A DNA stretch of 64,000 bases from Mucilaginibacter ginsenosidivorans. GTDB lineage: Bacteria > Bacteroidota > Bacteroidia > Sphingobacteriales > Sphingobacteriaceae. Below are positions 51,629-59,049 of this stretch, piece by piece (position 1 is the stretch's first letter; each line of letters starts with the position of its first letter). Made by a program: the position numbers and the translations under genes. The notes under the pieces are model-generated. The model was not told where the DNA came from. It searched no databases and saw only the letters and a list, made by a program, of their open reading frames with translations. The stretch lies in assembly GCF_007971025.1 (NCBI RefSeq), contig NZ_CP042436.1, positions 4,650,001 to 4,714,000 on the forward strand, given 5' to 3'.

Positions 51629-53658
51629 CAAAAAACCGTTTTCAAAATAAATATAACCAATATAACCGCCAGCATACTAAACAGGTAATACTGCACCCTG
51701 CCGTTTTGGAACCGGCGGGCAAAACTACCTATAGCCACAACCAAAGACGCAACCATGTGTAAAATACCGTCGATAATATAACGATCGGACCACCCGGCAA
51801 TCTTCGACCCTGCCACGCCAATATTCGCCAGCAAATGTATAAAACCGTCGATAATATTGAGGTCGAACCAGCGGGCAGTTTTGCTTAGCGCCATTACCGG
51901 CAATACGACAACCTTTTGGTAAAGTTTATCAATATACCATTCGTTGTAAGACAACCTGAAAAGGAAACCCGATTCGGGCAGCGGCAATGCTTTTAGTTTG
52001 ATGTAGATGCTCCATGCCCAATACAGTACCAATACCGCAACCAGGTTAACCAGTACCGGGATTATGGTGTGGTAGATGTTCACCCTATCAAGACCGGTTA
52101 TGACCGGAAAACCGCTGAATATCCAGGCTCTTTCATACAATACAGGATTAAATGAGAACAGCGGGAAAAGGCAGCAAACCGACAAAAACATCAGCGGAAC
52201 GCGATATTGCCAGCCGCCATCGCCGATGTGCAGTTTGATAGACGGGTTAAACTGTATCATTTTGAACTCGCCAAAAAACACCTTTGCTATCAACCGGGCA
52301 ACATAAAAAGCGGTGAGCCAACTGGTGACCAACGCCCCTATTGGAATTAATTTATATATCCAGTTTTTACCTTCGGACCACTCAAAGGATTGTATCAGGA
52401 TGCCATCTTTTGAAAGGTAGCCGGATGTTAAAGGTAAACCTACCAGTGCTAATCCACCAACAATGCAAGCTATAAAGGTCAGCGGCATTTTCTTTCGCAG
52501 GCCGCCCATGTAGAGGATGTTCTGCGGGTCAATAGTGAGGTGGTATTCGTCTTTAATATGCTGAACTTCGTGAATGATCACGCCTGCGGCCAAAAACAAA
52601 AGACATTTGAAAAACGCGTGTGCGGCCAGGTGAAATAATGACGACGAATAAGCGCCGATACCCATAGCCATTACCATATAACCCAATTGCGATATAGTAG
52701 AGTAAGCGAGGACACGCTTCAGGTCGTTTTTGGTGAGCGCTATAGTGGCCGCCATAAAAGCGGTAAAGCAGCCGGCAATGGCCAATATGGTTAACTCGTG
52801 CTGGTTGAATATGGGATAAAATCGCCCTAACAAAAACACGCCTGCGGCAACCATGGTGGCAGCATGAATAAGCGCGGAAATAGATGTGGGCCCTTCCATA
52901 GCGTCGGGCAGCCAGGTATGCAACGGGAACTGTGCCGATTTAGCTGCCACCGCCAAAAAAAGCCCCGCGAAAGCGATGTATTGCCAAATGCCCGTCACCT
53001 GCCCGGCGGCTGTTTTGACAAAAGCATTTGCACCGAACAGATGATCGATATCGAAACTGCGGGTAGAGGTGAAGATGATAATAATGGCTGAAAGGAGACC
53101 AATGTCCCCTATCCTGTTCATAATAAAAGCTTTCTTATTAGCTATAACCGCCTTTTGCTTTGTGCGCCAGAAACCAATGAGGAGATACGACGAAAACCCT
53201 ACCAGTTCCCAAAAAACATAAAATAACACCAGGTTATCTATCACTACCAGGGCCAGCATGCTAAAGCAGAAGAAGCTGAGATAAGTAAAATAACGCCCAT
53301 ACCGTTCGTCATTTTTCATGTATGCCGCAGAATAGATATGCACAGGCAACGCTATCACCGAAACCAGCACCAGCATCAATACCGAAAGATTATTGAGCAA
53401 TAGGCCTGCGTATACTTTGGTTTCGCCAATGGTGAACCATAATTGCTGCTGATGTACCGGGTGCTGGTTCCAAACCTTTGAGAAAACAGCAACAGACAAC
53501 GCCGCGCTTATAAAAATAGCAAAGGTAGATAACCAGCCTGAGACTTTTGATCGCGCGGGAAGGCAAAACCCAATTACAGCGGCAAACAAGGGCAGCAATA
53601 CTGCGCCTGATGCGAACTTAATGGTTAATGTATCTGCCTGCTGTAAAAAGGTCTCCAA
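51628..53658 (-). CDS. nuoL: NADH-quinone oxidoreductase subunit L
   Basis: A 676-residue largest proton-pumping subunit of complex I. SAQFPLHTWLPDAMEGPTSI, TKNDLKRVLAYSTISQLGYM and VFWELVGFSSYLLIGFW are diagnostic. The C-terminal extension contains the lateral helix and further helices. There is no ATG at the start; TTG at 53658 follows the preceding TAA stop by 3 nt (GCA), so its translation is probably coupled to the upstream plug-repeat gene. Confidence 0.95.
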   Translation of the reverse strand: METFLQQADTLTIKFASGAVLLPLFAAVIGFCLPARSKVSGWLSTFAIFISAALSVAVFSKVWNQHPVHQQQLWFTIGETKVYAGLLLNNLSVLMLVLVSVIALPVHIYSAAYMKNDERYGRYFTYLSFFCFSMLALVVIDNLVLFYVFWELVGFSSYLLIGFWRTKQKAVIANKKAFIMNRIGDIGLLSAIIIIFTSTRSFDIDHLFGANAFVKTAAGQVTGIWQYIAFAGLFLAVAAKSAQFPLHTWLPDAMEGPTSISALIHAATMVAAGVFLLGRFYPIFNQHELTILAIAGCFTAFMAATIALTKNDLKRVLAYSTISQLGYMVMAMGIGAYSSSLFHLAAHAFFKCLLFLAAGVIIHEVQHIKDEYHLTIDPQNILYMGGLRKKMPLTFIACIVGGLALVGLPLTSGYLSKDGILIQSFEWSEGKNWIYKLIPIGALVTSWLTAFYVARLIAKVFFGEFKMIQFNPSIKLHIGDGGWQYRVPLMFLSVCCLFPLFSFNPVLYERAWIFSGFPVITGLDRVNIYHTIIPVLVNLVAVLVLYWAWSIYIKLKALPLPESGFLFRLSYNEWYIDKLYQKVVVLPVMALSKTARWFDLNIIDGFIHLLANIGVAGSKIAGWSDRYIIDGILHMVASLVVAIGSFARRFQNGRVQYYLFSMLAVILVIFILKTVF

Positions 53659-53661
53659 TGC

Positions 53662-54162
53662 TTATTTTTTTGTCGTTATCTCCAAAACTCCATTCGCTGC
53701 CTTTGGCCCGTATTTATCTGTGGCGTTCTTGTTTTTTAGCACATTGATACTTGCAATTGTATGGGGGTCGATGGTTTTCAAATCCTTTGTATATTCTTTA
53801 CCATCTAAGATAATGAGGGGCCTTTTAGCCATTACAGGACCGGTATGCAGCGGCGGTGATAGTTTTGAAGTATCAGCCTTTGCTTTATAGTTTTTTGTCT
53901 TTATTACGATCGCACCAGCCGAAGCATCTGCACCATAAACTGACGTTGCATTATTTCCTTTCAAAATTGCAACATTCATAATCGTATTAGGATCGATGCT
54001 TTTGATGTCGCCTTTATAAAGCATTCCATCCAAAATGACCAATGGTTTAGTGTTACCGGTAAATGAAGTTTTTGAAGTATCTTTTTGTGTCGCATCAGCG
54101 TTTTGTGCCGAAGAACTCAAAGAAAACAATAAACAAAGCACTATAACGAATATCCCTGGCAT
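53662..54162 (-). CDS. Exported protein with two TonB-plug-like repeats, inside the nuo operon
   Basis: A 166-residue protein with a signal peptide (MPGIFVIVLCLLFSLSSSAQ) and two tandem segments similar to the plug domain of SusC-type TonB receptors. Repeat 1 (residues 40-90) has PLVILDGMLYKGDIKSIDP, VAILKGNNATSVYGADA and AGAIVIKTK. Repeat 2 (residues 115-166) has PLIILDGKEYTKDLKTIDP, INVLKNKNATDKYGPKA and ANGVLEITTKK. No beta-barrel follows. The frame is open to 54297, but its first 45 codons cover a repeat-like intergenic element, so I choose the ATG at 54162. It lies between nuoK and nuoL; its role is unknown. Confidence 0.82.
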   Translation of the reverse strand: MPGIFVIVLCLLFSLSSSAQNADATQKDTSKTSFTGNTKPLVILDGMLYKGDIKSIDPNTIMNVAILKGNNATSVYGADASAGAIVIKTKNYKAKADTSKLSPPLHTGPVMAKRPLIILDGKEYTKDLKTIDPHTIASINVLKNKNATDKYGPKAANGVLEITTKK

Positions 54163-54290
54163 GTATCTCGCAAAATGAAGACGGTCCGTTGACTGGGATA
54201 GTTCAGAGATGGCTTTCCCGAAACAAGTTCGGGACAAGCTGTTCCTCGCCACGACGGTAGCGGGATTTTTCGCAATGACGTTTGTATTTT
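54163..54290 (-). repeat. CGTCATTGCGA-type intergenic element between nuoK and the plug-repeat gene
   Basis: Read on the minus strand it begins with CGTCATTGCG and contains the inverted repeat TCCCGAA-CTTGT-TTCGGGA at 54216-54234 and a GTGGCGAGGAAC-like segment. These features resemble dispersed intergenic elements of Bacteroidota as I recall them. The open frame through it is incidental, as it follows no protein family. Confidence 0.65.
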
Positions 54291-54298
54291 TTTTCATT

Positions 54299-54604
54299 TC
54301 AATCTTTTAAACTATCCGTTTTTGACGGGTCGATGGTTTTATAGCGTTTGTACACGTTCAAAATGATGGCCAGGGCCACTGCCGTAGTGGCGGCGGCCAG
54401 CGTTATTGAAAACAAGGTAAATATTTGTCCCCCGTTTGCCAGCCTGTCGTATCTCCCGAAGGCCACCAGGTTAAGGTTAGCGGCGTTTAGCATCAATTCA
54501 ATACCGATCAAAACCTGTACGGCGTTCTTTTTTGTTAGTACAACAAATATTCCCGTGCAAAACAGCGCAGCGCTAACAATCAGGAAATCAGTTAGTGAGA
54601 TCAT
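54299..54604 (-). CDS. nuoK: NADH-quinone oxidoreductase subunit K
   Basis: A 101-residue three-helix membrane subunit of complex I. The helix-2 carboxylates lie in VLIGIELMLNAANLNLVAF, with the key Glu in IGIELML. Start ATG overlaps the nuoJ stop codon by 4 nt. The C-terminal tail YKRYKTIDPSKTDSLKD is soluble. Confidence 0.96.
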   Translation of the reverse strand: MISLTDFLIVSAALFCTGIFVVLTKKNAVQVLIGIELMLNAANLNLVAFGRYDRLANGGQIFTLFSITLAAATTAVALAIILNVYKRYKTIDPSKTDSLKD

Positions 54605-55149
54605 AAGCTTTTCTCCTTTCGTGATATATGCGCAGCGCCTACAAGGGCCATCAGCAATAAAATGGATATTACCTCGAACGGCAGCAAATAATGACTCATC
54701 AGGTTGATGCCTATGTTGTTAACCGTGGCGTCGCCTGGCTTAACTACATTTTTACCTGCTATCGCCTTTTGCACCCATATCAATTGATCGCCATTTACTT
54801 TCAATAGTATATTTAGCATCACGATAAAGAAGAGCACAGCAAGCAGCAAAGCAGGCAATTTACTTATACTGATAAAGCGACTCTCCTGTTGCTGAATGCC
54901 TGCAAGGCTCTCTCTGCCCGAAAGCATAAATGCAAATATGATCAATACCAATATCCCGCCAACATATACCACTATCTGTGTGATGGCAACAAAATCAGCG
55001 CTGGCGAGCACGTATAACCCGGCCAGTGCCATCAGCGTTACAAAAAACATGAACACACTGCGGACCAGGTTTTTACTTGCTGCAATGTATAAGCCCGACG
55101 CAACGGCGACAAAACTCATCAGATAAAACATCACCTTAACCATCGTCAT
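54601..55149 (-). CDS. nuoJ: NADH-quinone oxidoreductase subunit J
   Basis: A 182-residue membrane subunit of complex I with about five helices. AITQIVVYVGGILVLIIFAFML is the helix-3 signature. The start overlaps the nuoI stop and its own stop overlaps nuoK by 4 nt, typical of tight coupling. An alternative ATG lies two codons inside, at 55143. Confidence 0.95.
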   Translation of the reverse strand: MTMVKVMFYLMSFVAVASGLYIAASKNLVRSVFMFFVTLMALAGLYVLASADFVAITQIVVYVGGILVLIIFAFMLSGRESLAGIQQQESRFISISKLPALLLAVLFFIVMLNILLKVNGDQLIWVQKAIAGKNVVKPGDATVNNIGINLMSHYLLPFEVISILLLMALVGAAHISRKEKSL

Positions 55150-55733
55150 ACCCCGCCCTCCCTTTGTTTCATGGCCGCCTCTTTAGCGGCTTGCTTTTCT
55201 GCAAGTTGCTTTTCCAGCAATTCGCGTTTGTCGGCGGCTTCCGCGGGTGTCATATCCGAAAATTCATAGGTAAGGTCCTTCAATTCAAAAACTGTCCTGT
55301 CGTATTGGTTGGTCATGATGATGCATTCGGTAGGGCACACGATGGTGCACAGACCACAATACATGCATTTGGCCATATCGATGTCGAATTTGGCAGCATA
55401 GATACGCTTCGGGCTACCATCCGAGGTAGTACCGATCAGTTCAGTAGCTTTTATCTGCTCAATATCGATACAATCCACCGGGCATATTTTAGCGCAAAGG
55501 TCACAAACAATGCAATCATCTATTTCCACCTCTAATTGGTAGCGGCCAACTTCGGGAACTGGCAATTGCTGTTTAGGATATTGGATGGTGTTGGTGCCTT
55601 CCATCTGCTTAAAATAATTATCGGAGCTAACCGGCATTATTTTCCGTTTGCTGTTTTGTGCAAACAGGTGCCCGATGGTAAGGGAAAGCCCCTTCCATGC
55701 TGTTTTAAAACCGTTAATGAATCTCTTAAACAT
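55146..55733 (-). CDS. nuoI: NADH-quinone oxidoreductase subunit I (2x[4Fe-4S])
   Basis: A 195-residue iron-sulfur subunit of complex I. Two ferredoxin motifs are seen: CIVCDLCAKICPVDCI and CMYCGLCTIVCPTECI. The N-terminal amphipathic helix WKGLSLTIGHLF sits on the membrane. The C-terminus is rich in Lys and Ala and longer than in E. coli. It overlaps nuoJ by 4 nt. Upstream, 100 nt with a repeat separates it from nuoH. Confidence 0.97.
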   Translation of the reverse strand: MFKRFINGFKTAWKGLSLTIGHLFAQNSKRKIMPVSSDNYFKQMEGTNTIQYPKQQLPVPEVGRYQLEVEIDDCIVCDLCAKICPVDCIDIEQIKATELIGTTSDGSPKRIYAAKFDIDMAKCMYCGLCTIVCPTECIIMTNQYDRTVFELKDLTYEFSDMTPAEAADKRELLEKQLAEKQAAKEAAMKQREGGV

Positions 55734-55779
55734 TATTATTTAATTGCACCGATATTAAATTTTTGATTTCACCGATCTT

Positions 55780-55833
55780 ATTTTGATTTCACAGATTAAC
55801 TAATCTCTAATCACAAATTAACTAATCACCAAA
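55780..55833. repeat. TTAACTAATC stuttering repeat between nuoH and nuoI
   Basis: TTTCACAGATTAACTAATC and AAATTAACTAATCACC repeat in about 50 nt, related in sequence to the TTAATTAGTGA repeat at 33691-33772. No coding frame. Confidence 0.6.
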
Positions 55834-56904
55834 TCACATCACCCACAAGCGCCATATGCCCGATACCAGCATGCAAATAAATGCAAGCGGGGTAAGTACC
55901 TTCCAGCATAGGTTCATTAACTGGTCCACGCGCAGGCGGGGAAGCGTCCACCTGATCCACATCTGTACACCTACCAAAAGCAATACTTTTATCACTGTCC
56001 ACACAACACCCCATACCGTTCCGGTTGTCCAGTCGGCCAGCCTCACTACTCCTATATTTGGCAGCGGTGTGTTCCAGGCGCCTAAAAATAGTATAACCGC
56101 TACCATTGATACCAGGAACATCATCGAATATTCGGCCAGGAAAACGAATGCAAAACGCATGCCTGTAAATTCGGTATGAAACCCTGCTACCAGCTCCGAC
56201 TCAGCTTCCGGAATATCAAACGGCGCCCGGTTGCTTTCGGCCAGTGAAGCTATGAAATAGATAACGAATGCAATGATCAAATGCGGCGCACGAAATATGT
56301 TCCACGATAATATCCCGCCGTTAGCGGACACGTCCCATAGTCCTAAAAATTTTGATTGCTCGTGCGATAAGATGCCCTGCTGAGCCGCTATGGTTTGCAG
56401 GTTTAGGGATTGGGCGATCATCACAACGGATATGATAGCAAAGCCGGCTGGTATCTCGTAGGAAATGATCTGCGCGCCTGAGCGCATGGCGCCCAAAATA
56501 GAAAACTTATTGTTCGAGCCCCAGCCTGCCATCAGGATACCCAACGTTTCGATAGAAAGTATGGCGAAGATATAGTAAAGCCCGAGGTTCAGATCGGACG
56601 GAGCGAGACCATTTGACCAGGGTATGGCCGCAAAGCCCATATACACCGCTATAAAAATAATGGCCGGTGCCAGCATGAACAGCCATTTATCGGCCGCGGC
56701 CGGCACAATAAGTTCCTTCATTAAAAGCTTGATCACATCGGCCAGGGTCTGAAGAACACCGTATTTGCCGGTTTCTGTCGGCCCAAGCCTGTCCTGTATA
56801 AAAGCGGACACCTTACGTTCGGCATAAACACCAAACATTGCAAAGAAGCCTGAAAAAGCAAACAGGCCTGCGGCGACAATAAAGTATTTGAGGTAAAAGT
56901 TCAA
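55834..56904 (-). CDS. nuoH: NADH-quinone oxidoreductase subunit H
   Basis: A 356-residue membrane subunit of complex I that forms the quinone chamber with subunits elsewhere. GVYAERKVSAFIQDRLGPTETG is the diagnostic loop, and ESNRAPFDIPEAESELVAG the second conserved loop with its acidic residues. About eight helices. There is no ATG; TTG at 56902-56904 follows an in-frame stop two codons upstream, so it is the start. A -7 box lies 20 nt upstream, consistent with nuoH being the first gene of this operon. Confidence 0.95.
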   Translation of the reverse strand: MNFYLKYFIVAAGLFAFSGFFAMFGVYAERKVSAFIQDRLGPTETGKYGVLQTLADVIKLLMKELIVPAAADKWLFMLAPAIIFIAVYMGFAAIPWSNGLAPSDLNLGLYYIFAILSIETLGILMAGWGSNNKFSILGAMRSGAQIISYEIPAGFAIISVVMIAQSLNLQTIAAQQGILSHEQSKFLGLWDVSANGGILSWNIFRAPHLIIAFVIYFIASLAESNRAPFDIPEAESELVAGFHTEFTGMRFAFVFLAEYSMMFLVSMVAVILFLGAWNTPLPNIGVVRLADWTTGTVWGVVWTVIKVLLLVGVQMWIRWTLPRLRVDQLMNLCWKVLTPLAFICMLVSGIWRLWVM

Positions 56905-56924
56905 GGATCAGTTTGCTTCAACTG

Positions 56925-56932
56925 CAAACTTA
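56925..56932 (-). promoter_or_regulatory. -7 box before nuoH
   Basis: Minus-strand TAAGTTTG matches TAnnTTTG exactly, 20 nt before the TTG start of nuoH. It supports transcription starting here rather than from a nuoA-G segment. Confidence 0.5.
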
Positions 56933-57060
56933 ATCATTTTTGGTTTTATTGAACCGGTCGGCGTTAATAGTTGATAAAGTTTATAGACAATGTATGATAC
57001 GCTGCTGCTCAACCTCAACTAAAAAAGGATAATTGACAGAATCTGACCAATGATCAGCCG

Positions 57061-57891
57061 TCATTTAAGCGCGATGAATTCTGAAGTCACCCGCTCGCCA
57101 AAAAATATGGAAGCATGATGGTCGAAATCCATCGTATCATCCGATGTGGTAAAAAACTGTTGCGTCCCATTCGCCGAAAGCTGTTGCTCCATTTCGGGAT
57201 GACGCTGCAGGTAATCCCGCAGGCTGGCCGCTACAATATCGCCCTGGGGCACAACTTTGATACCTTCGGGCAGGTAATCTTTTATTTTTTCGAGCAATAA
57301 CGGATAATGGGTACAGGCGAGAAGCAACGTATCGATATTAGCCGATTGTGCCAAAACCTGGTCCAGGTATTTCTTCACAAAATAATCGGCACCGGGCTGA
57401 TCGTATTCGCCGTTTTCGATAAGCGGAACCCATAGCGGGCAGGCTTGCTGGTAAACTTTTACATCCGGGAAAAAATTATTGATCTCGATAAGGTACGAGC
57501 CCGATTGTACGGTGCCCTTTGTACCGAGCACGCCGATTTCCTTTGAATCAGAATAATTCCCAATCACTTCTGCGGTAGGACGGATAACACCCAGCACCCG
57601 TTTGGCAGGGTCCTCATTCAGCAGGTCGCGTTGCTGAATGGTGCGAAGCGCTTTTGCGGATGCGGTATTACAGGCCAATATCACCAGCGGGCAACCCATG
57701 TCAAAAAGCATCTGCACACACTCCCACGTATATTGATGGATGGTATTGAACGACCGGTTGCCATATGGAGCCCGTGCGTTATCGCCCAGGTATACGTAAT
57801 CATATTGAGGCAGAAGATCCGCAATAGCGCGAAAAACGGTTAGCCCGCCGTACCCCGAATCGAAAATGCCTATAGGCTGTTTTTTTATCAC
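57061..57891 (-). CDS. murI: Glutamate racemase
   Basis: A 276-residue enzyme that makes D-glutamate for peptidoglycan. The catalytic cysteines are in LACNTASAKAL and LLACTHYPLLL, and the N-terminal motif is IGIFDSGYGGLTVF. Full length. The start is GTG at 57891; the frame has no ATG near. It lies immediately after the terminator of the ompH/skp gene and so may have its own promoter or depend on readthrough. Confidence 0.96.
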   Translation of the reverse strand: MIKKQPIGIFDSGYGGLTVFRAIADLLPQYDYVYLGDNARAPYGNRSFNTIHQYTWECVQMLFDMGCPLVILACNTASAKALRTIQQRDLLNEDPAKRVLGVIRPTAEVIGNYSDSKEIGVLGTKGTVQSGSYLIEINNFFPDVKVYQQACPLWVPLIENGEYDQPGADYFVKKYLDQVLAQSANIDTLLLACTHYPLLLEKIKDYLPEGIKVVPQGDIVAASLRDYLQRHPEMEQQLSANGTQQFFTTSDDTMDFDHHASIFFGERVTSEFIALK

Positions 57892-57901
57892 GGTGTAAAA
57901 A

Positions 57902-57931
57902 TAAAAAAAGCGGCCCGTATCGGAACCGCTT
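57902..57931 (-). terminator. Terminator between ompH and murI
   Basis: Minus-strand AAGCGG and CCGCTT pair around a 12-nt loop and are followed by TTTTTTTAT. It lies 21 nt after the ompH stop and ends just before the murI start. Confidence 0.75.
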
Positions 57932-57951
57932 ATATCCTATAAGTTTGTTTC

Positions 57952-58464
57952 TTATTTGATACCTAATTTCGTCTTAACATCGTTCATCAGGTCATCGCCC
58001 GGAGGAGACACGATCAGGTCGGTTTGGCCCGAATTGATCACGTAAGTATACCCTTTTTCTTTTGCCACTTGTGCAACCGCACCGCGTACCTTATCAAACA
58101 GTGGCTTGGAAAGTTCTGTTTCTTTTGCATTTACCTGCTGCTGCGCATTGGTGTTGTAATCGTTCATTCTTTTCTGGATATCTGCCAGTTCAGCCTCTTT
58201 CGCAGTACGAATAGCATCTGTCATGGTCGACCTTTGGGCAGTGTAAGCCTGTCCTTTAGACTGGTATTCGGTGTTCATAGCCGTTAGCTGATCAATAAAC
58301 TGCTTACTGTAAGCATCCAGCTGGGTTTTTATAGTTTTGGTTTCGGGCATCTGTTGAATCAATTGTTCAAAATTGATGTATCCGATCTTAACTTGTGCTT
58401 TAGCGATATTCCCTGCAAACACAATACACACCGCAACTAAAGCAACTTTCAATAGTTTTTTCAT
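57952..58464 (-). CDS. OmpH/Skp family periplasmic chaperone (second copy)
   Basis: A 170-residue Skp-like protein that holds unfolded outer-membrane proteins in the periplasm. The signal peptide ends near AKAQ (residue 24). VKIGYINFEQLIQQMPETK begins the mature chain and a coiled-coil of about 90 residues follows (LDAYSKQFIDQLTAMNTEYQ). The C-terminal YTYVINSGQTDLIVSPPGDDL is typical of the family. It is a tandem paralogue of the 58509-59036 gene, 44 nt apart, and both follow bamA. Confidence 0.93.
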   Translation of the reverse strand: MKKLLKVALVAVCIVFAGNIAKAQVKIGYINFEQLIQQMPETKTIKTQLDAYSKQFIDQLTAMNTEYQSKGQAYTAQRSTMTDAIRTAKEAELADIQKRMNDYNTNAQQQVNAKETELSKPLFDKVRGAVAQVAKEKGYTYVINSGQTDLIVSPPGDDLMNDVKTKLGIK

Positions 58465-58508
58465 TTTTTTGTCTTGGGTTAATAATAGTCTAATTTATTT
58501 ATAAATTC

Positions 58509-59036
58509 TTATTTAGCAAATACACCGGGCTTTAGTCCCAGGCGGGTTATTACGTCCGCACTTTTATCGTAACGCGGATTAGCGTACAGCATGATCACTT
58601 CACTGTTCTTATCAAAGATCATATCAAGGCTCTCACTTTCGGCAACGGCCTGTATGGCTTTGGTCAGCCTGTCCTGTATCGGCTTGATCAATTCGTTGCT
58701 TTTCTTTGCCAACTGCCCATCCGGGCCAAATTTCTGGCGCTGAAAATCCCTCACTTCTTTTTCTTTATCACTTATCTCGGCCTCGCGCCTTTTTTTCATA
58801 TCGGCAGTCATCAAAATCTTGTCTGCCTCAAACGCCTTATACATGCGTTCAATTTCCTGTGATTTTGCGTCAACTTCCTTTTGCCATTGGTCCGACAATG
58901 CAGCAAGTTGTTTTTGCGCTGCCGCGTATTCCGGTATATGTTTCAGGATATAATCCGAATCTACAAATGCGAAACGCTGCGCAAATGTAGTAAACGCTGC
59001 AAACGTAAAAAATATTACCAGTATTATCTTTTTCAT
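58509..59036 (-). CDS. OmpH/Skp family periplasmic chaperone (first copy)
   Basis: A 175-residue Skp-like chaperone. The signal peptide is MKKIILVIFFTFAAFTTFAQ. The mature start RFAFVDSDYILKHIPEY, a coiled coil rich in Lys and Glu, and the C-terminal LDMIFDKNSEVIMLYANP are typical. The ATG at 59036 is chosen over a TTG at 59048. It follows bamA by 13 nt, so the chaperone and its client-assembly machine are on one transcript. Confidence 0.93.
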   Translation of the reverse strand: MKKIILVIFFTFAAFTTFAQRFAFVDSDYILKHIPEYAAAQKQLAALSDQWQKEVDAKSQEIERMYKAFEADKILMTADMKKRREAEISDKEKEVRDFQRQKFGPDGQLAKKSNELIKPIQDRLTKAIQAVAESESLDMIFDKNSEVIMLYANPRYDKSADVITRLGLKPGVFAK

Positions 59037-59049
59037 TGCAAGGCGCAAA

